Below are positions 46,325 through 57,140 of a stretch of 64,000 nt of DNA, piece by piece. The first letter of the stretch is position 1; the number at the start of each line of letters is the position of its first letter. The DNA lies in NCBI GenBank assembly GCA_020629515.1, contig JAHDDE010000003.1, positions 106,374 to 170,373 on the forward strand. The letters run 5' to 3'. Under the pieces are notes generated by a model, which was given only the letters and a program-made list of their open reading frames with translations, searched no databases and was not told where the DNA came from. The stretch comes from Saprospiraceae bacterium. Its GTDB lineage: Bacteria > Bacteroidota > Bacteroidia > Chitinophagales > Saprospiraceae. The position numbers and the translations under genes are program-made.

Positions 46325-46771
46325 ATGACTTGCAGTACAAGAAGACCTAAAGCCAGACTAAGATACACTCCTCATTTAGGGAATATCTTTAATGAATTAT
46401 TAAATACCGCAGTAGGAGATGTGGTACAAAAAACTGAAAAAAGGCACTTCACTAATCCAGCTATTAACGTAGTAGAAAATGAAGATCATCTAGAACTTCA
46501 GTTAGCCATACCAGGATTTAATAAAAAGAACGTAACCATAACAGTTGACGAGGACATCCTGAAAATAGAAGGTAAAGAAGAAAGCAACTCTGAAGCAACT
46601 TATAGATTGAGAGAATTCAATTACAATGGGTTCGCCAAATCTTTTAGGTTACCTGAGGACATCGATGGTGATAATATCTCAGCCAAATTTAATAATGGAG
46701 TATTGAGCATAACACTCAATAAAAAGGAAGAAGCTATTCCTCAACCTCCTAAAACCATTAGCATAAAATAA
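46325..46771 (+). CDS. Small heat shock protein Hsp20
   Basis: A 148-residue alpha-crystallin-type chaperone that holds unfolding proteins under stress. The alpha-crystallin domain covers about residues 45-135 (PAINVVENEDHLELQLAIPGF to NNGVLSITLNKKEE), and the C-terminal ISI motif docks between subunits. The N-terminus (MTCSTRRPKARLRYTPH) is basic, unlike the second copy. The first of two tandem hsp20 genes, it lies behind a complex control region. Confidence 0.93.
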   Translation: MTCSTRRPKARLRYTPHLGNIFNELLNTAVGDVVQKTEKRHFTNPAINVVENEDHLELQLAIPGFNKKNVTITVDEDILKIEGKEESNSEATYRLREFNYNGFAKSFRLPEDIDGDNISAKFNNGVLSITLNKKEEAIPQPPKTISIK

Positions 46772-46803
46772 ATCATTTCATTAAACCATAAAACATTATA
46801 ATC

Positions 46804-47250
46804 ATGACTTTAGTAAAGTATAATCCATTCACTCCAGCTAAACCATTTAACGTAGATTCATTTTTTGATGACTTTTTTGGACGAAGTGTTTCTGATTTAT
46901 TAGGAACTGAAATTACCACGAGTACACCTTCTGTCAATATTCTTGAAAATGATGATGCTTACACAATTGAAGTGGCCGCTCCTGGTCTAACTAAAACCGA
47001 CTTTAATGTCGAATTGGTTAATGATCAATTAGTAATCTCGACAGAAAAAAAAGAAAATAAAGAGGATGAAAACTCTAAATATAAAAGAAGAGAGTTTAGC
47101 TACTCGAGCTTCAAAAGAAGCTTCCATATCTCTGATGAAATCAATAAAGACACTATAGATGCCAAATATACAGATGGGATATTGACCATCACATTGAACA
47201 AAAGGGAGGAGGCCAAACCTAAAGCGCCAACGACCATAAAGATCAAATAA
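46804..47250 (+). CDS. Small heat shock protein Hsp20 (second copy)
   Basis: A 148-residue paralogue of the preceding Hsp20. Residues 14-30 hold the NVDSFFDDFFGRS amphipathic head usual in bacterial Hsp20. The alpha-crystallin domain runs about 40-135 (PSVNILENDDAYTIEVAAPGL to TDGILTITLNKREE), and the end TIKIK is the IxI docking motif. It starts 33 nt after the first gene with no promoter box between them, so the two are co-transcribed and could form mixed oligomers. Confidence 0.95.
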   Translation: MTLVKYNPFTPAKPFNVDSFFDDFFGRSVSDLLGTEITTSTPSVNILENDDAYTIEVAAPGLTKTDFNVELVNDQLVISTEKKENKEDENSKYKRREFSYSSFKRSFHISDEINKDTIDAKYTDGILTITLNKREEAKPKAPTTIKIK

Positions 47251-47287
47251 AACCTGAGCTTTAGTTAATAAAGGTTTCGCTTATTCG

Positions 47288-47314
47288 CCCCCATCTCAAA
47301 AGATGAGATGGGGG
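47288..47314. terminator. Strong bidirectional terminator after hsp20
   Basis: A perfect 11-bp stem, CCCCCATCTCA / TGAGATGGGGG with loop AAAGA, is followed by TTATTTTATT. It separates the hsp20 pair from the convergent Asp-box gene, whose stop codon lies 6 nt beyond. Confidence 0.9.
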
Positions 47315-47319
47315 TTATT

Positions 47320-50300
47320 TTATTCTAACCGAATTCGTAGATCTTTATTTACTTGTTCTAACTGCTCCGTACAATATTGTCGAAGTTCTTTCCACTCTTC
47401 CTCTTTTTTGATAACTGCAGTCATAAGATTTTGCAAAGCAGTATTCTGATTATTTGTCACTGGCGAGAGAGGATGATCCAAAAGATATCCAACCTGTCGA
47501 AGCTGACTTGTCATAACTGCAGGATCTCTATAGATCCCTTGTTTATCCTTCTGACCAAAGAACTTAGCATCAAATAAACTAATTCTCTTCTTAACTGAAT
47601 CTAACACCTCATAAGCCTTATCTGACTGGTCAATATCGTTCAATTCTAATATCTCTTTAGATAGACTCAACTTATTCTGAAAATTCCTTAACTCATCTCC
47701 TATGTCCGTCAATCGCCTGACTTGATTATTGTATTCGCTGATTTGCCTTTGTTTTGCCTTCACTTCAGAAGAGCTTATATCGATCCTCGGATCTGGCGAA
47801 AGCTTCATCCACAAGGTAGAGGTATCCTTTCCTGCCATAAGTGACACTTGATAATCTCCTGGCGGTGCATACCAACCACCTCTTGGACTACTATTTGCAT
47901 TAGGCTTTTTTTGATCTGGCCTTCTAACCGCATCATAATTAGTTCTCCAGTTGATTCTATTTAATCCTTTAGAGACATCATCTGTTAGCGTTCGAACTAA
48001 CTGGCCATCTGCATCTTTTATTAATATATTAGCAGTGGACACTGTATCATTATCAATCCAATAAGACAATAAGGCTCCATATGGTCTGTTCTCCCCATTA
48101 TACATGGCATCTCCAATTTTACCTTGTCGATATCCTATAGATTCACCAATAATCATGACATGTTCGTCAGGTATATCAATCAAATGTGATTGATTAGTCT
48201 CTATTGTATTAGCGGCCATCGCTCTTAAAGGTCTTATATCATCTAATATCCATATAGCACGCCCAAATGTCCCTATGACTAAATCGCCTTCTCTTGGATG
48301 TATCACTAAATCAGAAATAGGCATGGTCGGTAATCCTTCAGACCACTTGTTCCAATTACGGCCGCCATCAAAACTTACATATAGCCCAAATTCACTTCCA
48401 ACAAACATCAAATCTGATTCTTCTTTATCCTGAACAAAGCAATAGACATATCCGTCTATATCAGCAGACTGAGTTATTCTCTTCCAAGTAGCCCCATAGT
48501 TACTCGTTACGAAGACATAAGGCTCCCAATTATTGCGTCTATGATCATCGATAACCACATAAGCTATAGATGGATCGTGCAAAGAGGCAGTTACCTGAGT
48601 TACCCAAGCATTAGCTGGAACACCGCCTAAATTCTTAGATGTATTCTGCCAAGTATCGCCACCATCTCTTGTCACTTGCACATTACCATCATCTGTCCCT
48701 ACCCATATCACATTACTATCTATCGGACTTGGATCTATAGAGATTATTGTACAATGATTTTCTGCGCCAGTAACATCATAAGTCAGTCCCCCAGTCTCTA
48801 AAAATTTTGTCTTATCTGGATCATTTGTGGTAAGATCGGGAGAGATAATTTTCCAAGTTTGACCATTATCGTCTGATCTATGAACGAATTGACTTCCATA
48901 AAAGATAGTCTTGTTGTTTATAGGACTAATTCCAATACCAGAATTCCAATTAAACCTAAGATGTGTCCCCTCTGGATGAACAGGTTTAATCTTTTTGAGT
49001 TGACCAGAAATAGTGTGGTAATTCACCAAGTTTCCAGCCTGCCCCATAGCATATCCACGAGTAGGGTCGAGAGGGTCTGGTACTACATCAAAACCATCTC
49101 CAACGCTCAATCTCTGCCAATACATATTTCTTATTCCTCCTTTAAACCATGTCCTATTGGGTCCTCTCCAAGAACCATTATCTTGTAGCCCTCCCATCAC
49201 ATGATATGGAAATTCATTATCCACTCTAATATGATAGAACTGGGCTAATGGAAGGTTATCAGCAAATGCCCAATTCTCTCCTCTATCATAGGTTGTATTG
49301 AGGCCACCATCATGGCCGATTATGATATGTTTATTGTCCTCTGGATGAGACCACCATGCATGATGATCAGTATGTATCTTATTGCCTGGCGCAAAAACCT
49401 TCCAGGATTTGCCCCCATCATCTGAGACCGTCACTTCTGTAGCTATAGAATATAGTCGATTCTCATTTTGACTATCAACATAGATATCGGCATAATAGAA
49501 AGGTCTTCCACCTATATTTCTTTCACCTTTTTGCGACACTCGTTGCCATTCAGAGCCACCATCATCAGACCTGTAGATTGCATTAGATTCGTTTTCGACA
49601 TAGGCATAAATTCTATCTGAATTAGTCGGTGCAATAGACAACCCTATCCTCCCTAATTCTCCTGAAGGAAGTCCCTCCTTATCACTCAATTTTTTCCAAT
49701 TTTCGCCTCCGTCATGTGAGATATATAGTCCACTTCCTGCGCCCCCAGATTTAAATCTCCATGGCAATCTTTTGTGTTCCCACAATCCGACCATCAACTT
49801 ATTGGGATTGGCTGGATCAATAATTAAATCAGATACCCCTGTATATTCGTTGACATATAACACCTTCTTCCAAGTCGTACCTCCATCAATGGTCTTATAC
49901 ACCCCTCGATCCTGACTTGGCCCCCATGTAGCTCCACTCACTCCTGCCCAAACCACATCAGGGTTATTAGGATGTACTAGGACTCTATGGATCTGACGCG
50001 AATTCTCTAATCCAAGATGTTTCCAAGTCTTCCCTCCATCCATAGTTTTAAACATTCCCCTGCCACTGTTCTGACTATTTCGGGGATTACCTTCTCCAGT
50101 TCCAACGTAGATAATCGATGGATTAGCTTGATAAATCGCTATATCTCCGATGGATGCTGCTTTTTCATTATCAAAAATCGGATTCCAAGTATGGCCATTA
50201 TTTTTGGACTCCCATACTCCTCCTGCCGCAGCTCCGATATATATATGGTCTATATCACTGAGCACTACATCTATAGCGGTTACTCTACCACTCATTCCTG

Positions 50301-50412
50301 CAGGTCCAATATTGCGAGGCTGCATACCATGAAACAAAGACATATCCATCTTCTGGCAAAACGCAACCAGACTAACTATACAAAGAACAAAAACGATAAA
50401 TAAACGTCGCAT
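47320..50412 (-). CDS. Exported VPS10/sortilin-like Asp-box beta-propeller protein
   Basis: A 1030-residue exported protein with a signal peptide (1-20, ending FCQ). I count about 11 Asp-box units of the S/TxDxGxTW kind, for example TMDGGKTWKHL, TIDGGTTWKKV, SHDGGENWKKL, SDDGGKSWKVF, TRDGGDTWQNT and SFDGGRNWNKW, through about residue 710. These build one or more beta-propellers of the VPS10/BNR type. From about 740 a beta-sandwich region follows, then a helical Glu/Lys-rich tail (about 860-1030). Such proteins are often labelled glycosyl hydrolases without proof. No catalytic residues can be assigned. It is monocistronic. Confidence 0.9.
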   Translation of the reverse strand: MRRLFIVFVLCIVSLVAFCQKMDMSLFHGMQPRNIGPAGMSGRVTAIDVVLSDIDHIYIGAAAGGVWESKNNGHTWNPIFDNEKAASIGDIAIYQANPSIIYVGTGEGNPRNSQNSGRGMFKTMDGGKTWKHLGLENSRQIHRVLVHPNNPDVVWAGVSGATWGPSQDRGVYKTIDGGTTWKKVLYVNEYTGVSDLIIDPANPNKLMVGLWEHKRLPWRFKSGGAGSGLYISHDGGENWKKLSDKEGLPSGELGRIGLSIAPTNSDRIYAYVENESNAIYRSDDGGSEWQRVSQKGERNIGGRPFYYADIYVDSQNENRLYSIATEVTVSDDGGKSWKVFAPGNKIHTDHHAWWSHPEDNKHIIIGHDGGLNTTYDRGENWAFADNLPLAQFYHIRVDNEFPYHVMGGLQDNGSWRGPNRTWFKGGIRNMYWQRLSVGDGFDVVPDPLDPTRGYAMGQAGNLVNYHTISGQLKKIKPVHPEGTHLRFNWNSGIGISPINNKTIFYGSQFVHRSDDNGQTWKIISPDLTTNDPDKTKFLETGGLTYDVTGAENHCTIISIDPSPIDSNVIWVGTDDGNVQVTRDGGDTWQNTSKNLGGVPANAWVTQVTASLHDPSIAYVVIDDHRRNNWEPYVFVTSNYGATWKRITQSADIDGYVYCFVQDKEESDLMFVGSEFGLYVSFDGGRNWNKWSEGLPTMPISDLVIHPREGDLVIGTFGRAIWILDDIRPLRAMAANTIETNQSHLIDIPDEHVMIIGESIGYRQGKIGDAMYNGENRPYGALLSYWIDNDTVSTANILIKDADGQLVRTLTDDVSKGLNRINWRTNYDAVRRPDQKKPNANSSPRGGWYAPPGDYQVSLMAGKDTSTLWMKLSPDPRIDISSSEVKAKQRQISEYNNQVRRLTDIGDELRNFQNKLSLSKEILELNDIDQSDKAYEVLDSVKKRISLFDAKFFGQKDKQGIYRDPAVMTSQLRQVGYLLDHPLSPVTNNQNTALQNLMTAVIKKEEEWKELRQYCTEQLEQVNKDLRIRLE

Positions 50413-50583
50413 ATTCAGTAATTTTTACAAAGTCTATTGAAAATAGCAATAAGGCTTTAAATTGAGCAGTATCATTATTGCCATTTATAAGGTCAAGGCA
50501 AAAATTGCAGAATAGTGCCCAGATTATTGACTCTTAATTTTAAAGAATAGACATTCGCCCGCCATTAGTTTAAAATATAATTT

Positions 50584-51162
50584 ATGCTCAATCCTAAAGA
50601 CATTCTGTCGATTACATTGATCTTGTTTTCTATCATTGATATCATTGGCAACATTCCTATTATCATTAGCCTCAAAAAGAAGGGACTTAAGATCGAAGGA
50701 GGAAAAGCTACTCTTGCCGCTGGAATAATTATGATCTTATTTCTATTTGTTGGCGAAGGCCTACTATCTCTTTTTGGTGTAGATCTTAATTCCTTTGCTG
50801 TAGCAGGTGGTATTATCATCTTCATCATCGCATTAGAGATGATTTTAGGCATTCATCTGATGAAAAGTGACGAGGACATCAATAGCGCTTCTGTGTTTCC
50901 ATTGGCATTTCCCTTAATAGCAGGAGCAGGGACCTTGACAACCATTTTGTCCATAAAAGCCGAATATCATATCAGTAATATTATAGCGGGCATCATCATC
51001 AACTTAATTATTGTGTATGCCGTGATCAGATCCTCTGATTGGATTCAAAAGAAGATTGGAAAAAATGGAGAAGAAATCCTTAGAAAAATATTCGGCATAA
51101 TACTTCTTGCCATCTCGATAAAGTTAATTCAGTCTAACTTAAATATTCTTTCACATCAATAA
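50584..51162 (+). CDS. MarC-family integral membrane protein
   Basis: A 192-residue inner membrane protein with six hydrophobic segments and the typical N-terminal block IDIIGNIPIIISLKKK and the later FPLAFPLIAGAGTLTTIL. MarC (UPF0056) proteins were once linked to multiple antibiotic resistance but have no established role. It is preceded by 171 bp on its own and convergent to the ExbB-like gene 26 nt downstream; no hairpin is visible between them. Confidence 0.93.
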   Translation: MLNPKDILSITLILFSIIDIIGNIPIIISLKKKGLKIEGGKATLAAGIIMILFLFVGEGLLSLFGVDLNSFAVAGGIIIFIIALEMILGIHLMKSDEDINSASVFPLAFPLIAGAGTLTTILSIKAEYHISNIIAGIIINLIIVYAVIRSSDWIQKKIGKNGEEILRKIFGIILLAISIKLIQSNLNILSHQ

Positions 51163-51188
51163 TCTATAAGTCATAACTCTCTAATTCC

Positions 51189-51524
51189 CTATGAACGCAA
51201 TGTCATAATAAGTATACTGAGCCGTGATGCGAAAAAGACTATCGTACCAAACAATGCAGATAATAATGTGATCTTAAGACCTCCTGCTACTAATGCTGGT
51301 GCGGCTCCTCCAGAGGCCTCGATTGCATCTAAGGCTCCAATCAAGCCAAGTATGGATCCTATCAATCCCCAAGCTAATCCTACTGTGCCAAAGTGCTTTA
51401 CATAAGACATGGTTTTGCCAGGGGCTCTCCCGATGAGAAAAGCAACTAACAGACCTATGATGATCAATAATACGATGATCAGTGGTATCATAAATGTAGG
51501 CCCTCCTTCTTGTATGAGATGCAT
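51189..51524 (-). CDS. Short MotA/TolQ/ExbB-like proton channel protein
   Basis: A 111-residue membrane protein. After an N-terminal TM (residues 10-32) comes the ExbB core FGTVGLAWGLIGSILGLIGALDAIEASGGAAPALVAGGLKITLLSALFG, shown here as the pattern of Gly/Ala-rich helices around residues 45-97. It is half the size of ExbB and keeps only the channel-forming helices. No ExbD-type partner is adjacent, so its coupling partner is unknown. The gene is isolated. Confidence 0.82.
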   Translation of the reverse strand: MHLIQEGGPTFMIPLIIVLLIIIGLLVAFLIGRAPGKTMSYVKHFGTVGLAWGLIGSILGLIGALDAIEASGGAAPALVAGGLKITLLSALFGTIVFFASRLSILIMTLRS

Positions 51525-51615
51525 ATGTCTGTTTTTATTTAAAAAACAAATTAATAATAACCTAAAGACCTACAAAAAGAAATCAATGATTCTTCCTATT
51601 GATAAATGAGGAAAT

Positions 51616-54174
51616 TTAAAACTTAATATCCACTCCTGGCAGGGCGTCTATCAATCTCTGTTGATCAACTGCACTAATAGGATTTTCCCATAGTCTGAGG
51701 TAGGTAAGTTGGTTCAGATTTAAAAATGGATCAATTGAGCTAATATTATTTTCGGGCAAATGGAGATTGCTCAATTTGTTGAGGTCACTCATATCTGGTA
51801 TTTGTGTCAGACTATTGCCTGACAACCAGATTTCCTCCAAATCTTTTAATTCTTTAAGGGTTCTGATATCCTTTAATCCTACATTAGCGATATGAAGACT
51901 CTTCAAGCCCCTCATCGGTTCAATCCACTTTAAATCATTCATACTTATTGGATCAAATTTAAACCCGTCCAAAAATGACCCAAATTTTAAATTTTGGAGC
52001 TTCTTGAGATCTGAAAGCTCTTTATAGTTCTCCCCCACATAAGGCAAATACAGATCTTCGAGATTATCTAAAGTCTTAAGGTCCTCATAGTCTCGGATAC
52101 TAGTCATTGCCAAATTCAACTCAACCATGGAGGATTTATCTTTAAGTGCGCTGATATCCAATAGACTTTGGCAATTAAAAAAATTCGCCTTATGGAGGTT
52201 CTTCATATTTTGCAATCCATCGAGATTTTCAAATTGATTGTTAGAAGCTTGTATTGAATCTAAGCCTGAAACATTCCTTAACGCTCCCAAAGAAATCAAC
52301 CAATTGTCAGAAATGTCTATATACTTCAGCTTGTCCCATTTAAGGTTATCAGGGAGCAATTGGATCTTATTATTAGGAACATCCAGAACCTCCAAGTTTG
52401 ATAAGTTTTTGATAGGCTCTAAATCATTGAAGTTCGCACTGCGCAAACGCAAAATCTTAAGATTTGTCAATTGCTGGAGACCATCAAAGTTTTTGAGATA
52501 AGGACTATAGATATGAAAATCCTCTAAGTTTTGGTTTGATGCAAAATCGTCCAAATCCAAAATACTACTTCTAAGGCATCTAAATTGCTTAAGATTAGTG
52601 AAGTATTCTATACCAGCAAATGATTCTATGTTTTCGTCACGTGCGATGATCAAACTATCAACTAATTTGGCTTCACCAAAAGTGATATCTTCCTTTTTGA
52701 GGTACCATTCCAATCTTTTCTTAAATTCTTCATCCTTAAATGGAACTATAAAGTCATCCGATACTACCTCAGGATTACAAAGATCCAATGATACAGTTAT
52801 TTCATCCTCATCAACCATCAACTCCTCTTCAAAATTGAAAATTACTCCATCACGTATGATCTTAAGTGTGAGCCTGTCACCACTTTTTGGTGCTATGGAT
52901 GATTCACATAATAATATAGAATTACTGATAGGTCCATCAATGATACCCGAAAATGTCGAAAACATTCCGCCGTGATCGATGCTCACAATGTAAGAGTCAC
53001 TAATGTACTCTTGGAGACATTGATCAGAATCGAGTAGGACATTCATTGTTCGATCTGTCTCTAAGGTAATCGTATATGACCCAGATTGAGAGAATGAATA
53101 GACTTCTGATCGGGTACAATTTGATATATTGAATCTATAATCAACCGAAGTGGCATCACATAAAAATAATTGCAATTCGCCCTGATCTGAACATCGACTA
53201 TTCCAAGATGCGATTTGCATGTCATCATAATAAATATTGATTAAGTCATCATTCAACCGATTACCTTCTTGGTCTTTAAAAATCAAATCTAACCAAAGGC
53301 CTTCATTACAAAAAACATCACAATTGTAAATGCTAAAATGTGACACATCAAAGTCATATCTTCCTTCTTGTTTAGTGGCCGTTCCTTCTTCTATCCATAT
53401 CCCATTTCGCTCATTGAGATTCCACAAGGTTATTGACTCAGGTGCCTCATCATCGGTGGGTATAGACATAGCCACGGTATAACCCTCTCTGATCTCAAGC
53501 TCTTCACCACTTTGGCCGATCATCTCAACTTGCACCATGCCATGAGACCTCAGCGGTAGTAATTCATTCTGATCAGATAATCCAATTAATTGTCCTGGAG
53601 CAACTAAGCCTAAATTCTCATCGTTACTATCATAATGATGAGTAAATATGGTCACAATTCCTTCATAAAGTTGACCGCCACCAGTAACAATTGATTCTGC
53701 TTCGAAGTAAAAGTCAACTTCCCCTATCGACATACTGCCTCCTTCCTGAGCGTAAAACTTAGCGGATTGACTTTTTTGGATCATGATGACCTCGAGACGC
53801 TTGAGATCGGAATGCAATACATTGAAGGATTTAAAAGCTTTAAAGTATCCTTCTTTAGAAAAACTTAATCCGTTGATATGCTTTCTACCAGATACGTTCT
53901 CCAAAAAAGTCGTTCCGCTCTCATCTACAACGTATGTCTGATCATAATAAGTAAGCTCGACATCCGATAGAGGATTTCCCAAATAATCCTTTACTTCAAC
54001 AAGTAAATTGAAGTTAATAGCCTCTTGAGAATTTAAAACTTCATCTATTCTTTGGTTTTGGCTTTTTTGTGCTTGGTGGTCAGTATTGATAGAGATGATC
54101 TCATCTCTATTCGGCTCATCAGATGAACAAGAAACAACAACTTGAAGTAATACGAATAATATAAGAAGCCTCAT
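51616..54174 (-). CDS. Leucine-rich-repeat lipoprotein
   Basis: An 852-residue surface or periplasmic lipoprotein. The lipobox is VVVSCSS (Cys16). Residues 55-135 look like a carboxypeptidase-regulatory Ig-like domain (VEVKDYLGNPLSDVELTYYD). Beta-rich, Cys-containing domains run to about 480. From about 500 to the end there are roughly 14 LRRs of 22 residues of the internalin/SDS22 type (for example LTNLKILRLRSANFNDLEPI, LKDLEEIWLSGNSLTQIP). The C-terminal cap is LRLWENPISAVDQQRLIDALPGVDIKF in outline. Such proteins bind partners by the LRR face. No T9SS-type C-terminal domain is seen. Confidence 0.88.
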   Translation of the reverse strand: MRLLILFVLLQVVVSCSSDEPNRDEIISINTDHQAQKSQNQRIDEVLNSQEAINFNLLVEVKDYLGNPLSDVELTYYDQTYVVDESGTTFLENVSGRKHINGLSFSKEGYFKAFKSFNVLHSDLKRLEVIMIQKSQSAKFYAQEGGSMSIGEVDFYFEAESIVTGGGQLYEGIVTIFTHHYDSNDENLGLVAPGQLIGLSDQNELLPLRSHGMVQVEMIGQSGEELEIREGYTVAMSIPTDDEAPESITLWNLNERNGIWIEEGTATKQEGRYDFDVSHFSIYNCDVFCNEGLWLDLIFKDQEGNRLNDDLINIYYDDMQIASWNSRCSDQGELQLFLCDATSVDYRFNISNCTRSEVYSFSQSGSYTITLETDRTMNVLLDSDQCLQEYISDSYIVSIDHGGMFSTFSGIIDGPISNSILLCESSIAPKSGDRLTLKIIRDGVIFNFEEELMVDEDEITVSLDLCNPEVVSDDFIVPFKDEEFKKRLEWYLKKEDITFGEAKLVDSLIIARDENIESFAGIEYFTNLKQFRCLRSSILDLDDFASNQNLEDFHIYSPYLKNFDGLQQLTNLKILRLRSANFNDLEPIKNLSNLEVLDVPNNKIQLLPDNLKWDKLKYIDISDNWLISLGALRNVSGLDSIQASNNQFENLDGLQNMKNLHKANFFNCQSLLDISALKDKSSMVELNLAMTSIRDYEDLKTLDNLEDLYLPYVGENYKELSDLKKLQNLKFGSFLDGFKFDPISMNDLKWIEPMRGLKSLHIANVGLKDIRTLKELKDLEEIWLSGNSLTQIPDMSDLNKLSNLHLPENNISSIDPFLNLNQLTYLRLWENPISAVDQQRLIDALPGVDIKF

Positions 54175-54273
54175 TACCCTGTTTTGTCCTTGAACGCTTA
54201 TTTATATTAAGTCGCTGCTTTTCCTACTCCAGAGACCCACAAGATACGGGGATCCCCAACAGCAATGGAAAGC

Positions 54274-54323
54274 CTCAATCGACCAAAATAATCTCGGAGC
54301 TCATTCATCGTATCTTAATTAGA
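54274..54323. repeat. Copy 2 of the dispersed ~50-bp intergenic element
   Basis: Matches 13515-13564 at about 37 of 50 positions. As there, an A-run and a perfect hairpin with GGC at its base follow on the plus strand. It lies between the terminator of the repeat-domain lipoprotein and the start of the LRR gene, in the latter's upstream region. Confidence 0.5.
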
Positions 54324-54330
54324 CTTACAG

Positions 54331-54360
54331 AAAAAAGGCTCGAATCCTACGATTCGAGCC
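54331..54360 (-). terminator. Intrinsic terminator of the duplicated-domain lipoprotein gene
   Basis: A perfect 10-bp stem GGCTCGAATC / GATTCGAGCC with loop CTAC; on the minus strand it is followed by six T. It lies 41 nt after the stop codon of the gene ending at 54401. Confidence 0.9.
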
Positions 54361-54400
54361 TTCACTTACTATGAAATTTACTATTGCGATACTTTTTTAT

Positions 54401-55162
54401 TTAGTCTGCACTACAAGTCTCTTTAAGCGCTTCTAAATCTTCTTGGGTTGCTATCTCTTGAGTAGAATCGTCCTCTAATTCTACTGTTACAGGAAATTGC
54501 AAAGAAGGTCGTTCTTCATTATCTGGATTCTCCGCTTTCCATTCTCTCAATTGAGTTTTAATCTCCTTGCGATCTTCACCAGTTATTGTAGATCCATCAG
54601 GTAAAACAAGTGTTACTGGATATACTAAGCTAAAACACTTATCACCTTTACCATGTCCGTGTCTGCCTCTGTTACCATAGAAATCTTTTTTACACGTTTT
54701 CTTTAGCTCGAATAGTTGTTCTCTATCTTCGACTGTTACGATTTCAGCAGAATCTGTAAGAATATCAACTGGAAAGTCCAAAGTAGGTAGCATATCCCAT
54801 GGTATATCTGCAAGATATCCAAACCCTCTTCTACGGGTAGAATCCTTCTCTGGTAGATCCAAGGATGCTGCATTGGCCTCAAACCACGCCTTAATCGTTG
54901 CTCTAAGTGTCTCATAGTCATCGACTGACTCAGTCGTACCATCTGGATAAAGGATTGATACAGGGAATACAAATTCAAAGCATCCTAATTTGCCCACATT
55001 GCCCTCAGTCTGTAATGAATATATGGACTGATTTACAAAATTTTCAGTGGTCTCAATATCGACCACACTATCGGCCTCTTCACTACAAGAAGTAATAAAT
55101 AAACCAGCACTTAATAAGGCTAAAATTGCAAAACTGTATTTCAAAAAGATTTTTCTAAACAT
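54401..55162 (-). CDS. Lipoprotein with two copies of a Cys-bounded domain
   Basis: ATG 55162 gives a 253-residue lipoprotein with lipobox LFITSC (Cys26). The in-frame start further upstream would put polar residues ahead of the signal. The mature part has two related units: Cys61-Cys157 and Cys176-Cys250. Each begins CF..V[FY]PV..[LI].PDG[TS]T, continues with a charged helix (DDYETLRATIKAWFEAN / DRKEIKTQLREWKAENP), then L[DQ]FPV.[IV].L.D...EI.T.E and E.L..LK.TC. A Cys pair in each unit suggests a disulfide. The His/Gly/Arg-rich linker NRGRHGHGKGDK joins them. I know no named family; the function is open. Confidence 0.8.
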   Translation of the reverse strand: MFRKIFLKYSFAILALLSAGLFITSCSEEADSVVDIETTENFVNQSIYSLQTEGNVGKLGCFEFVFPVSILYPDGTTESVDDYETLRATIKAWFEANAASLDLPEKDSTRRRGFGYLADIPWDMLPTLDFPVDILTDSAEIVTVEDREQLFELKKTCKKDFYGNRGRHGHGKGDKCFSLVYPVTLVLPDGSTITGEDRKEIKTQLREWKAENPDNEERPSLQFPVTVELEDDSTQEIATQEDLEALKETCSAD

Positions 55163-55366
55163 GATTAAAGTTTTTAGAGTGTATTGCATTATTCAAAAAA
55201 TCAAAGGCCTTTTCTCCATCAAACGGTGCAAACAATATTTTTATAATTTGTTACTTACACTTCTATAAGAGGGCAATTCTCAAGATGTACTCTATTAAGT
55301 GAAAAAAATCTTGAAATTATTTTATAAAATATCTCTCCTCGCAACAATTGAGCAGCACATTATTGA

Positions 55367-57079
<1,713 letters not shown>

Positions 57080-57140
57080 AGACTTTTTACTGTATTAATC
57101 AGTTATAGATTCTGAAAAGCTGAATAAAAGAAATTAGTAA

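Noticed and set aside
50017..50403. 128-codon plus-strand frame opposite the Asp-box protein
   Set aside because: Mirror of the repeated Asp-box coding sequence; no independent signal.
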